From assembly GCA_017449065.1 (NCBI GenBank), contig JAFSKF010000009.1, positions 47,501-111,500 on the forward strand: a stretch of 64,000 nt of DNA, in the 5' to 3' direction. How positions within the stretch are numbered: the stretch's first letter is position 1; the number at the start of each line of letters is the position of its first letter. This document shows, piece after piece, positions 17,614 through 26,303 of the stretch. The DNA comes from Bacteroidales bacterium. Lineage in GTDB: Bacteria; Bacteroidota; Bacteroidia; Bacteroidales; UBA3663. The position numbers were made by a program, and so were the translations under genes. The notes beneath the pieces are model-generated. The model searched no databases, was not told where the DNA came from, and saw nothing but the letters and a program-made list of their open reading frames with translations.

Positions 17614-18525
17614 TCATTTGATAGGAGTTGGTTCAGAGACTTCTGCAGCATCAACAATGCCCTCTTCTATTTGTTCATTGTTCTTCTTTCTTTTCCCCTT
17701 CTCTTTTGGATTTGATTCTACTCTTGTCAGGGTCTCTGCCTCTCTAGTCAGTAAATGAAGAGACCACCTACCATCATTATCCTTTGCTGCGACACCTGCC
17801 ATAAGCAATTTAATGTAGCCTGCCCGTTCAATTACAGGAACAACAAACAAGCCTCCAATCACTTTGCCTGCGTCAGAAGGGGCCAATGCAATAGTTGTGC
17901 TGTCAGGTGAAGCGTTCACTTGATAACTGGATTGTCTAAGACTTATGCGCATGGTGCTATCCTGCAAAGAGGACGATGTATATGCCCATACTAAATAGCC
18001 CTGTTTATTGCCAGGTGTATCATCTGTAGGCAACCCGAAGTCACTCACTGCATCTGTGTGAATATACAGGGTGCTATCACTATTAAAAGGTGACACATAT
18101 TGAGTGCCGAGTTCTAATTCAACAGTCTGCCAAATGCTATCTTGTAGAGAATGCTGCAGAGTTTTATACCATTCAGCCTTATACTTATTGTCCTTGTTTA
18201 CTCGTTGGTAATCTTCATCGCTCTCCCAAGGAGCAATCACGCCACGCTGAAGTATTGTTCCTCCAGAAACCTTAATGCCCAAAGTATAAGTCTCTCCATA
18301 GTAAGGGCGCTTGCTCTTGCCATAGTAGTCACCTCCACGCTCTAAACGATATTGTTGGCGAATCACAGATAGAGCAGGTGCAAGTGCATCACTAATTTGA
18401 AAGGTCGATGGAGAATCTCCTATTGTTGCTTTTCCTCCTAACAGGTCTTCCAAACTGATTTGAGCAGACGAAGAGAGAATGCCCCAAATCATCAATGGCA
18501 AAACTATAATTATAATTTTTCTCAT
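17614..18525 (-). CDS. Exported hypothetical protein of the kinase/FHA operon
   Basis: A 303-residue protein with a signal peptide (IIIIVLPLMIWGILSSSAQ). The mature part is mixed alpha/beta with no domain I recognise, and the last about 40 residues are charged and low-complexity (KEKGKRKKNNEQ). It starts 12 bases after the FHA-protease stop and ends 6 bases before the PP2C start, so it must belong to the operon. It may be a periplasmic substrate, regulator or partner of the protease, but this is inference from position alone. Confidence 0.6.
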   Translation of the reverse strand: MRKIIIIVLPLMIWGILSSSAQISLEDLLGGKATIGDSPSTFQISDALAPALSVIRQQYRLERGGDYYGKSKRPYYGETYTLGIKVSGGTILQRGVIAPWESDEDYQRVNKDNKYKAEWYKTLQHSLQDSIWQTVELELGTQYVSPFNSDSTLYIHTDAVSDFGLPTDDTPGNKQGYLVWAYTSSSLQDSTMRISLRQSSYQVNASPDSTTIALAPSDAGKVIGGLFVVPVIERAGYIKLLMAGVAAKDNDGRWSLHLLTREAETLTRVESNPKEKGKRKKNNEQIEEGIVDAAEVSEPTPIK

Positions 18526-18537
18526 TAGAAAACCTCC

Positions 18538-20025
18538 TTATTTTAAGTTTGATATGGGAACAATGTGATTATATAAATCAGACTTAATATCACCTCGGCT
18601 TACAATACCTACAACAAGTAGTTTCTTGCCATCCTGAATGAACACCGGTCCGCCAGAGTTACCATGATCAACACCTTGATTAATCATAATACAACGTGAC
18701 TCATTCAGTCCATCACGAGTCACACTCAGTTTGTTATATATAGGATCTACTATGCTTTGTCCATCGCCTATACCAAGTCCTTGCGGGAATCCCAGAAGAT
18801 GAGCAGTAGTTCCTGCTTTAAGAGATGTTGAGTTAGCACCCCCATTTTTGACAGAGCCTTTTTGCGATGTAGTAGCGTAAGCCCAATCGTTTCCCATTGA
18901 AGCCTCGGAACTGAAGCCCAGTCTTCCTTTTAGCATAACACTCTGACCATTAAGTTCGTAAGGGATATCGAACTCTCGATCCCCCGATCGGTCTACAATA
19001 AAGTCGCTATTTGAGAACTTAATCTGATTTCCTTTGTTATTGATTGCTTGTATAACTGCATAGGTTCGGAGAACTCCATTAGATGAATTCGCTAATGCGT
19101 AGGCTAATTGCGTCTGACCACTATCAAATAACCAAGGCTCAACGCAATGTCTGGCAGTAACAAACCGTCCGTCTTCCAAGATAAAACCAGTACCAATACT
19201 TTGGCTAACTTTTTGAGTCTCAGAATCGCTTGCTATATATACGGTTGTAGTAACTGCATAAACAGATGATTTTACTAAATTTATCGCATCCACTAAGTCT
19301 TTCTCTGGATTAACAATAATTACTTTGGGTTTCTTGGCTAATTCATTGGCAATTCGCGTTGAGTCTTCTACCCACTTTTTCCTGGCTTGTTCAAACAGGA
19401 TATCTTGAGACTCTGTTTTTGCAAGAAGTCCCTGAATTTCCTCACCTTGCTGTTCTATCACTACTTCCTGATGACGGATAACGTATGCAGCTCCAGCACT
19501 CAAGACAACAAGGACAGCAAACATTGCCGCAATCGCATGTTTGTATGGCTTTAAAGCCTGTTTACGGAACAATTCTAATCGTTCTGTCATTTTAATACTT
19601 TTCACAAGGCTCTGGTTTCCCTCGGGCACAATGAATCCTAACCGAGGTCCACCTACAGCCAGTTGTATCTCATCTCCATTCTGCAGATACCATTCAGTAT
19701 CAATTGCCCTTCCATTGAGAAACGTAGTGTTTGTGGTTGACAATTGAACTAACTTCCAACGGTCACCATCACGGATAATGGCTGCATGACGACGACTTAC
19801 GGTTTCAAAAGTCTCATCAAAGCGTACCTGACAGTCTTGACCGCGGCCAAGTTCTATTTGGTCGATAATAATTTTCTGCGATTCACCCGCTTTATGATAC
19901 TTTGATGCATCACGGTGTTCAAGGATGTAATAGCGCCGGCCACTGCCACCCATCAAGGCACTCATCCCAGCTCCCACAGAGCCACGAAGTGTGCGCTTGT
20001 ATTGTACTGTTTTCTTTTCTTCCAT
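18538..20025 (-). CDS. FHA domain - transmembrane - trypsin-like protease fusion
   Basis: A 495-residue protein. Residues 45-130 are an FHA phosphothreonine-binding domain with intact GR (60-61), SRRH (77-80) and NTTFLNG motifs. One transmembrane helix lies at about 163-184, then a short coiled coil to about 230, then a trypsin/DegP-like peptidase from about 245. The catalytic residues look complete: His293 in TARHC, an Asp in MGNDWAYA, and Ser457 in HGNSGGP. The layout puts the FHA domain in the cytoplasm and the protease in the periplasm, so phosphorylation by the operon's kinases could control external proteolysis through one molecule. Confidence 0.88.
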   Translation of the reverse strand: MEEKKTVQYKRTLRGSVGAGMSALMGGSGRRYYILEHRDASKYHKAGESQKIIIDQIELGRGQDCQVRFDETFETVSRRHAAIIRDGDRWKLVQLSTTNTTFLNGRAIDTEWYLQNGDEIQLAVGGPRLGFIVPEGNQSLVKSIKMTERLELFRKQALKPYKHAIAAMFAVLVVLSAGAAYVIRHQEVVIEQQGEEIQGLLAKTESQDILFEQARKKWVEDSTRIANELAKKPKVIIVNPEKDLVDAINLVKSSVYAVTTTVYIASDSETQKVSQSIGTGFILEDGRFVTARHCVEPWLFDSGQTQLAYALANSSNGVLRTYAVIQAINNKGNQIKFSNSDFIVDRSGDREFDIPYELNGQSVMLKGRLGFSSEASMGNDWAYATTSQKGSVKNGGANSTSLKAGTTAHLLGFPQGLGIGDGQSIVDPIYNKLSVTRDGLNESRCIMINQGVDHGNSGGPVFIQDGKKLLVVGIVSRGDIKSDLYNHIVPISNLK

Positions 20026-20050
20026 AATTGTTTTATACTTTTTGTTCTTG

Positions 20051-21322
20051 TTAATCTACTTTTAATTTGTATTCCCCTGCGGTGATGATGTCTCCTGTAA
20101 ATATCCTCAGACCTTGTGTACTTACGGAGGAAGCGTTAAGATAGGTTCCATTAGTAGAAGGTTGCCATTGTCGAAGTTCTTTGTCCCACTGCCCATCGCG
20201 TATTAGCCAATACGCACCAGAAGAAGAACGTTCCAAAGTGAAGTGATGGCGTGACAAATAAGTATCTTCTGACTCAGGCAGTTTGATGGAATTATCGTTA
20301 CTCCGTCCAACTTTTACCATTCGCACAGAGCCTTCCAAGTACTTGGACAGATTGTAAACCGTGCCGAGGTTCTCACCTTGAGTTACAATGAGTCTGCTAA
20401 TGTGGCTTGTGCGTCCGTTTTGAAATGTTTGTGAACTTCCAATATCAAACCTCGATTCTAATTCTTTGAGTACGTCAGTGGCACTTTGGAAGCGATTCTG
20501 GTAATCGGGAGTTAAACAACCTTCAATAATTGGTAGCCATTGGTGACCATGTAAGCAATTACGTATACGTTGTTTATTCCAAATACCTTGTCTGGCATTT
20601 TCATGATACTTGGGCAGCACACTGGCATCGCTATTATCATCAATATCAAGAAAAGGAAATGCCCCATCGCTGACTAACTCGTAAAGCATCACGCCAAACG
20701 ACCATATATCTACAGTTGGCAGATAGGTGATACCGCCTCCCTTGCGTTCATACATTTCTGGGGACATATATAAAGGAGATCCCCAGATTTGTTTGGGCTT
20801 GAGCCTCCAATCACGTTCAGAGTTACTTTTCACCTTATCATGTACAGCACCAAAATCGGTCAAAGCGACCGATCCGTTTTTCCGAATCAAGATATTCTCA
20901 GGTTTCAGGTCCCGATGAATTTTACCTTCACTATGTAAGGCGTGCAATCCGTGCAAAATATCTTTGGCATAGCCAGGCAAGCATGATTTGTTCTTCCCTT
21001 TCAAATTGGAGAGGTCTCCGTCCGGACAATACTCCATAACAAAATATGGATTTCCGTTTAGAGTCCCAAAGTCCAGGGTATGGATAAGAAACTCAGAAGG
21101 AATCTGTGCTGCCTCATATTCTTGATGGAAATGATTCACCAACTTCTCATGGAGGTCACTTTGCACATCCCAGAGTCTTAGCACCTTCATGGCTTGTATA
21201 CCATACTTTTTGCTTTTTACTAAATACACGTCACCATAGGAGCCACTGCCTATAACTTGCAGTACCTCATACTTTCCATCAAGCAAATTGCCAACCTCTA
21301 TGTTCAGTCGGTACGCTATCAT
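20051..21322 (-). CDS. Ser/Thr protein kinase with C-terminal FHA domain
   Basis: A 423-residue soluble protein. The kinase domain at about 17-290 has the glycine loop IGSGSYGDVYLV, Lys46 in AMKVL, HRDLKPENIL (136-145), DFG (156-158) and GSPLYMSPEMYE, so it should be active. An FHA domain occupies about 325-423 with VGRSNDNSI, LSRHHF and NGTYLN intact. A kinase that carries its own phosphothreonine reader can bind phosphorylated partners or itself. Second kinase of the operon; it has no transmembrane segment. Confidence 0.93.
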   Translation of the reverse strand: MIAYRLNIEVGNLLDGKYEVLQVIGSGSYGDVYLVKSKKYGIQAMKVLRLWDVQSDLHEKLVNHFHQEYEAAQIPSEFLIHTLDFGTLNGNPYFVMEYCPDGDLSNLKGKNKSCLPGYAKDILHGLHALHSEGKIHRDLKPENILIRKNGSVALTDFGAVHDKVKSNSERDWRLKPKQIWGSPLYMSPEMYERKGGGITYLPTVDIWSFGVMLYELVSDGAFPFLDIDDNSDASVLPKYHENARQGIWNKQRIRNCLHGHQWLPIIEGCLTPDYQNRFQSATDVLKELESRFDIGSSQTFQNGRTSHISRLIVTQGENLGTVYNLSKYLEGSVRMVKVGRSNDNSIKLPESEDTYLSRHHFTLERSSSGAYWLIRDGQWDKELRQWQPSTNGTYLNASSVSTQGLRIFTGDIITAGEYKLKVD

Positions 21323-21336
21323 CTGACATCAGTTAG

Positions 21337-22014
21337 TTATTTGAGGTCTTCAAAACGATATAGCTGATTGCCCAGCAATATCAAATCGCCACTTTGCAAC
21401 TCGACAGGACGTGAGACCTGCACAAAGGTGGTTTTATATTCGCTATGATCTTCAATCTGCCAGTTGCCATCTTCGTACTTGATTACTGCTTGTTCTTGGG
21501 ACGTTATTGTCGAGTTTTTCGAATCTGTATTATCACGATTGAGAACAACATGATTTCCATCAAACTCAAGCGATTCTCCTTCAGGACGTCCATCGTCCTC
21601 TGAGATAGGAGTAAGAATAAACCGACCGTCTTTTTCACCTTTGCGCTTGGGTCTTACCGTTTGCTTGCCGCTAGCTATGGCCGACTCATGGTGAACAACC
21701 TTTGGTTCTTCCTCTTTTGACTTCCGTTCTTGAGCGGTATACCCACATTGGCCACACTTGCCGTTTTCAAGCTGGTATCCGCATTCAGGACACACATTGT
21801 TATTGGTTGCCAGATTATTACGCCCAACAGTTCCTTCACGAACTGTTGCTTTTAATACAGCATGTCCTTCTTGAGGCATACGGTTGGTCAGCCTGTCATG
21901 AGGTACTGGCTGAAGTGCTGGGTTTGATCGATCCTCTGCTACCAGAGGCTTGTTACACTTCTCGCAATTTGTTTTTCCTTCGGGATTATCCCATCCACAA
22001 AATTGACATCTCAT
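21337..22014 (-). CDS. Double zinc-ribbon protein with FHA-like domain
   Basis: A 225-residue protein. Two zinc ribbons are visible: MRCQFCGWDN with NCEKCNKP, and CPECGYQL with CGQCGY. The C-terminal about 95 residues follow an FHA strand pattern (NHVVLNRDN, STITSQEQAVI, LQSGDLILLGNQLYRF), but the usual GR and SxxH residues are not conserved, so phosphopeptide binding is doubtful. It is encoded between the kinase-FHA gene and the BACON protein gene with short gaps, so a scaffold role is likely. Confidence 0.8.
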   Translation of the reverse strand: MRCQFCGWDNPEGKTNCEKCNKPLVAEDRSNPALQPVPHDRLTNRMPQEGHAVLKATVREGTVGRNNLATNNNVCPECGYQLENGKCGQCGYTAQERKSKEEEPKVVHHESAIASGKQTVRPKRKGEKDGRFILTPISEDDGRPEGESLEFDGNHVVLNRDNTDSKNSTITSQEQAVIKYEDGNWQIEDHSEYKTTFVQVSRPVELQSGDLILLGNQLYRFEDLK

Positions 22015-22032
22015 AATTCTAATCGTTTTATG

Positions 22033-23958
22033 TTATTTATTGTCTTTTCCGTAGCGTAAAGTGTAGGCCACCTTAAACTCCAAAGTATGAATACGATGCT
22101 TATAACCATTCATTACAGCATTGCTCTCATTGAGTACTGTCCAGCGTTTATTGCTCCAATAGCCGTCATTAGCCATATTACTGAGCATCATTGTGTAATA
22201 TAGTCCAAATGATAATCCTGCTATCTCATAAGCTGTACCTGCACGTAATCCCCAATTGAAACGATGTAAAGGCGATTCTGTAAAAGTATCATGATGCGGT
22301 ACATCTGCCGTATTGCCGGTTGTATAACTCTCCGTCCATAACACACAGGGTTGATATAGATTGAAGTCTGCGCTAGCAGCAGTATGACGCACATAGTTCG
22401 CATTATCTGCTTGCTTATTTGTATTGAGATTGTACAGATGTAATGTTTCTGAATCGGTATTGCCATTAAACTTCATATTCGACTTGATACCGAAATTTAG
22501 CACAGGCCCAAGATTCAATTGGACATGGCTAACATTACCTAACTTGAAACGATAGCTGGCCAGAATTGGCACTTCTATCATCGTGTGTGTATACTCCTCT
22601 TCATAGGCATTTTGCACCTCACCCCTTAAGTATTGATAGGATGTATGGGGCATGGTATAAGTTGTTGTCAGATTGAACTCGTTCTTATACTTAATCTGCG
22701 TAAAATTGGCTCCTGCAATCAAATATATATTATTGTATAAACGCATATCAGCAAATAGTCCAAAACTGTAACCTATGGCTGACTTATAAGATGCGTTTTC
22801 TTGACTAGTGCCTAAACCATAGTCAACAACAGAACCAATGTAGTCACCTCCTGCTGAGGTTGACACAAAAGGCATATAATAGCTGGCACTGACACCCAGA
22901 GAGAAATTACGTCCACCTATTTTGGTGCTTTCGCCTGTTACTATACCTTGAGCCAATCGCTCTTCTTGTGTAATCATGACTCCCACAGTCTGACGATCTG
23001 TGCGTACTTGGACACTGCCAGACCGCTCGCCAGCATTGGCTATATTTTTTCCGCACTCAATACAGATGCTATCGTTGCTTATACGCTGAACGACAAGCCA
23101 GTTTGGGAAATCACCAACAAACCAATTATCAGCATCTGTATAGACTTTCACATAGTGCTTTCCACCTCTTCCTGGTAACACAATGTTGTTCTGTGACAAA
23201 GTCAGGTGTTCTTCACCAGCTCCTTGATATATCTTGATAGTAACTTCTTTGTTGGGGGACTCGATGATAATATCAGCCACACGCTCCATCACCCTATCGT
23301 TGGGCTGGACAATGATACGAATCGTGGTGTCACTCTTTTCAACTCGGCACCATGATGGTGTACTCTTTACTTTCCAGTTAGCATTCGATTCAATTCCAAT
23401 TTGTTCTACAGTTCCTGAAGCGGGAAAATTTAAGCTCTTGGCATCTGCTTCAAGATATTCACCGCGAGCGGCCTGAATCACTTTTAAAGACTTGAACACA
23501 GAGCCACTCTTCACCATCAGCGTAGTGCTTCTCTCTCGTGTCGTATTATTCGGTTCTAAACATGACAGCACGAAACTGTTCTTGTTGTCAGAACGTGTTT
23601 TCATCCATTCTTCCAAACCCTCAATATCCCATGACTGAGATGAGATAACGCCAATTTGCGATTCACCTCCTTGGTAGGGTATTTCCACCACTTCTTGTGA
23701 AAGTTCAAGTGGCACAGGGCATTCTTTCTTGATAATAGCATTACACTTTAGAATGCGTTTGTCGCACTCTGCCTGCAAGTTGTAATCTGCTTTCTTTGCC
23801 TTTTGATAGAGCGTTCTGGCTGCCCTCGCATCACTACAGTTACCTGTTTTCAACAGACTATTAGCCTGTTTGAATAGGTCACTACCCGATGTCTGCGCGA
23901 GAGCAGGGAGAGTAAGCAGCAGAGAGAGCGCAAATGAAATCACTTGTTTCTTCTTCAT
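22033..23958 (-). CDS. BACON-repeat outer-membrane beta-barrel protein
   Basis: A 641-residue exported protein. After the signal peptide there is a short helical, TPR-like stretch (SDLFKQANSLLKTG), then three BACON-type Ig-like modules at about 85-340 (SQSWDIEGLEEWM, SNANWKVKSTPSWC, TDADNWFVGDFPNWL), and a C-terminal outer-membrane barrel at about 350-641 with strands such as FSLGVSASYYMPF and LEFKVAYTLRYG. BACON domains often bind carbohydrate or mucin. It is the only outer-membrane part encoded in this kinase operon and may be its sensor or output. Confidence 0.82.
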   Translation of the reverse strand: MKKKQVISFALSLLLTLPALAQTSGSDLFKQANSLLKTGNCSDARAARTLYQKAKKADYNLQAECDKRILKCNAIIKKECPVPLELSQEVVEIPYQGGESQIGVISSQSWDIEGLEEWMKTRSDNKNSFVLSCLEPNNTTRERSTTLMVKSGSVFKSLKVIQAARGEYLEADAKSLNFPASGTVEQIGIESNANWKVKSTPSWCRVEKSDTTIRIIVQPNDRVMERVADIIIESPNKEVTIKIYQGAGEEHLTLSQNNIVLPGRGGKHYVKVYTDADNWFVGDFPNWLVVQRISNDSICIECGKNIANAGERSGSVQVRTDRQTVGVMITQEERLAQGIVTGESTKIGGRNFSLGVSASYYMPFVSTSAGGDYIGSVVDYGLGTSQENASYKSAIGYSFGLFADMRLYNNIYLIAGANFTQIKYKNEFNLTTTYTMPHTSYQYLRGEVQNAYEEEYTHTMIEVPILASYRFKLGNVSHVQLNLGPVLNFGIKSNMKFNGNTDSETLHLYNLNTNKQADNANYVRHTAASADFNLYQPCVLWTESYTTGNTADVPHHDTFTESPLHRFNWGLRAGTAYEIAGLSFGLYYTMMLSNMANDGYWSNKRWTVLNESNAVMNGYKHRIHTLEFKVAYTLRYGKDNK

Positions 23959-23976
23959 AGTTTTTTGTTTTATATA

Positions 23977-25374
23977 TTATTGATTAATTATTTCCGTTGA
24001 TACGTATTCTTTTATAATTTCTCGACAGCGGGCATATTTTTCAGCAGGTTCATCTGCCTCAATATCCCGGTAGTTCTGTTCTTTGGAAGTAAAGAACTTG
24101 TATGCGTCATCAATAATTGTTTGTGAGTTTTCCCAGCGATGTGCAGCCTCTGAAATAGTGCTTTTCAACAGACCATCAACAGCAATTGCCTCATAATATT
24201 GCTTGCCTGCATCAGCCAACTTAGTTGCACAAACTATAGCTGAGTCCATATTCTCCATGTTGCTATATTCCCATTGACTTTTAATAATATATTTGGCTTC
24301 GTCTGTTTTAGCCAACATTATACTATCTTTAGGAGGTAATGGTATTATAGGAGGGTCAACTATATCTTTTATATCTTTGGGCCAAAGCCACCAAGCAATA
24401 CCTGTAACTGCAATTGCAACCCCTGCAATTGTCACTTTCTTTGTCCATGATGGGCGTGGTACAGGTCTTTTACGTTTTCTTGCCCATTCTACAACTTCCT
24501 GAGCACTTGGTCTGTCCCAAGGGTTCTCCTCTAAACAAGCCCAAATGAGTTCTTTTAATGACGATGATAACTGTTGTTTAATTTGAGGCTTCTTTTGTGA
24601 AGATGATTCCTGAGTGAGGCCACCCATTCTACCAAAAGGCACATCGCCTGTAGCTAACTCAAAAAGGCTTGCCCCCAGTGCCCAGATGTCAGTAGCCATT
24701 ACTGGTTTCAATCCTTTATGCCGATCCTTGTCGGCATATTCAGGTGTCAGCCCCGAATCTTGATTAATGCTCTTTCCTGGCCTAATTGTTGCTCGTAAGT
24801 CAACGCTGATTCCAAAATCAGTTATCATAAAAGTGCCATCGTCACCAATCAGCACATTAGCTGGCTTTATATCAGAATGAATGATAGGTTTGGGCTTACC
24901 ATCTTTTTTTAGTTGGTGAATATATGCCAAACCAGAAGCCACTTGGCTTGCAAATCGCCATAGTGTCTCCTCGTCTATATTTCCAATAAGCTTACTTGCA
25001 GAACCTTTGGAATAATAAGGCAATTCCAAATAAGGAATAGCTAACTTCTCTTCTTTGCTGCTGGAAGGGAATAGAATATGCATCTCGTCATCAAAATGGT
25101 TGATGCGCACAATGTTTCCATGTGTTAGCTTGCTGACCCTAACAAATTCGTCCCGGAACATTTCTTTTCCTTCTTCGTTCAAGAATCCTGCTCCCATATA
25201 TACTTTAAGAGCGACTTGGATTCCTGACTTTTCGTCTTGAGCAAGCCACACTTCCGAAAAGCCACCACCGCCAATTTTTTCCAACAGGCGGTAGTGTCTA
25301 TCAATCAAGCCTTCTTTTCCTTGGATGTCCTTGATGGTCACCATACCAATGCATTCACAAACGGAGTCTGTCAT
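23977..25374 (-). CDS. Membrane-anchored Ser/Thr protein kinase
   Basis: A 465-residue protein, first gene of the operon. The kinase domain at about 28-300 has IGGGGFSEVWLA, Lys57 in ALKVYMG, HSDIKPANVL (166-175), DFGIS (186-190) and TPEYADK. The HRD arginine is replaced by Ser, so it is a non-RD kinase that may not need activation-loop phosphorylation. One transmembrane helix at about 313-332 (IAGVAIAVTGIAWWLW) is followed by a helical extracytoplasmic domain of about 130 residues, a likely sensor. ATG codons occur at residues 1 and 11; the first was kept. Confidence 0.92.
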   Translation of the reverse strand: MTDSVCECIGMVTIKDIQGKEGLIDRHYRLLEKIGGGGFSEVWLAQDEKSGIQVALKVYMGAGFLNEEGKEMFRDEFVRVSKLTHGNIVRINHFDDEMHILFPSSSKEEKLAIPYLELPYYSKGSASKLIGNIDEETLWRFASQVASGLAYIHQLKKDGKPKPIIHSDIKPANVLIGDDGTFMITDFGISVDLRATIRPGKSINQDSGLTPEYADKDRHKGLKPVMATDIWALGASLFELATGDVPFGRMGGLTQESSSQKKPQIKQQLSSSLKELIWACLEENPWDRPSAQEVVEWARKRKRPVPRPSWTKKVTIAGVAIAVTGIAWWLWPKDIKDIVDPPIIPLPPKDSIMLAKTDEAKYIIKSQWEYSNMENMDSAIVCATKLADAGKQYYEAIAVDGLLKSTISEAAHRWENSQTIIDDAYKFFTSKEQNYRDIEADEPAEKYARCREIIKEYVSTEIINQ

Positions 25375-25436
25375 GACTCAAAATGCCTTGGTGACCCACA
25401 GCCAAGAGGATTCTTAGTTAGGTTGACTCTTATATA

Positions 25437-25477
25437 TAAAAAGGGCGTGAGAGTCAGTTTTGTCACTCGTCTCACGC
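25437..25477 (-). terminator. Intrinsic terminator in the leader of the kinase operon
   Basis: Arms GCGTGAGA and TCTCACGC (25445-25452 and 25470-25477) followed on the minus strand by CCCTTTTTATAT. It stands between the promoter and the first kinase gene, so readthrough must be regulated or a second promoter must exist closer to the gene. Confidence 0.75.
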
Positions 25478-25808
25478 ATTGTGGCTCTGGCATTGCCTAT
25501 CAGTCGAAACGAGCAACGCCGAAGCCCACGCCTGTACGTATATAATTAAATATAGTACATCCCATGGACGTCATTGTTGCTTTGTTAATGACTGAAGTTT
25601 AATGTGGAACTGCCAGATTCCAATGCGTCAAAAACAAAGCGTCAAGTAACGCCTTTTATATATAGTGACTCTTTACCCACCTCATTCTCCAATACATTAT
25701 GTAAAAGCGAACACCCGCTAAAAGGAATTGTTAATACAATATTAATCTTTTTAGCTTAACGTGGGCCTCCATGTCTCTCTTCATTATAGAATCAAGACTA
25801 TAAAGAGT
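25437..25808 (-). ncRNA. Structured leader or independent ncRNA upstream of the kinase/FHA operon
   Basis: A perfect promoter fires into this stretch, but an intrinsic terminator closes it about 60 bases before the kinase start codon. Contents in order of transcription: a 17-codon ORF (25731-25784, MKRDMEAHVKLKRLILY); further A+T-rich sequence; a 24-codon ORF (25500-25574, ending RTGVGFGVARFD); a long hairpin at 25481-25529 (GGCGTTGC pairs GCAATGCC with outer GTGG/CCAC); then the terminator. This fits an attenuated leader of the operon or a separate RNA of about 370 nt. It lacks tmRNA end features. I do not recognise a named family. Confidence 0.5.
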
Positions 25809-25813
25809 CGACA

Positions 25814-25845
25814 CAAAAGTAGGGGATTTTTTCGAAGCCACCAAA
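25814..25845 (-). promoter_or_regulatory. Promoter upstream of the kinase/FHA operon leader
   Basis: TTTG-N20-TACTTTTG on the minus strand, an exact Bacteroidota consensus match. The predicted start is near 25808, about 435 bases before the kinase ATG. Confidence 0.75.
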
Positions 25846-26071
25846 TTTCTAAAGGGATTTTTTGTGAAAAAATGTTGAAAAACATAAAAAATGGTGGGAG
25901 AATGACGAAAAAACGGAGGGTGGAGTGACAAAATGGGACGGTTTTTCTTTTTGGTATTGCGAAAAAATGCGAAAAAAAATTTTAAATCTCACACTGAAAC
26001 CACAGAAATTATTTTGTTAGCGAACACAGATTGTACGGATAAAACGGATATGATAAGTTCTCACTAAAAAT

Positions 26072-26150
26072 GAACTTAAGGTTCGGGAGCTGATGAACAT
26101 ATGTTCAAGTGGCTATGAACCTATGTTCGTTGGGCAATGAACATAGGTTC
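26072..26150. repeat. Four GAAC-N4/5-GTTC palindromes at 22-23 bp spacing
   Basis: Copies: GAACTTAAGGTTC (26072), GAACATATGTTC (26095, a perfect palindrome), GAACCTATGTTC (26117) and GAACATAGGTTC (26139). Starts are 23, 22 and 22 bases apart, which places them on one face of the helix two turns apart. They lie in an otherwise gene-free stretch (25.85-26.30 kb) of very A+T-rich sequence. They look like operators or iterons for a dimeric DNA-binding protein. Confidence 0.65.
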
Positions 26151-26303
26151 GTAAAATGAGTATGTTTCTGAATTTACTAAAAAATTTCTTATTGCAAAAA
26201 AATGCGAAAAACAGACAACTGACAACGAGATCCAGTCGTATATTATTAACCCGTCAACTTGAACCAGTCGTAAGACGTAAATCTGACAACCTAAATCAGC
26301 AAA

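Noticed and set aside
16396..25374. Type VI secretion regulator cluster
   Set aside because: Kinase, PP2C and FHA genes accompany some T6SS loci, but no structural T6SS gene (sheath, tube, VgrG, TssF, etc.) is seen in the window.
25437..25808. tmRNA, because of the length of about 370 nt
   Set aside because: No tRNA-like ends with a TTCGA T-loop and CCA are found, and no typical tag ORF followed by pseudoknots is recognised.
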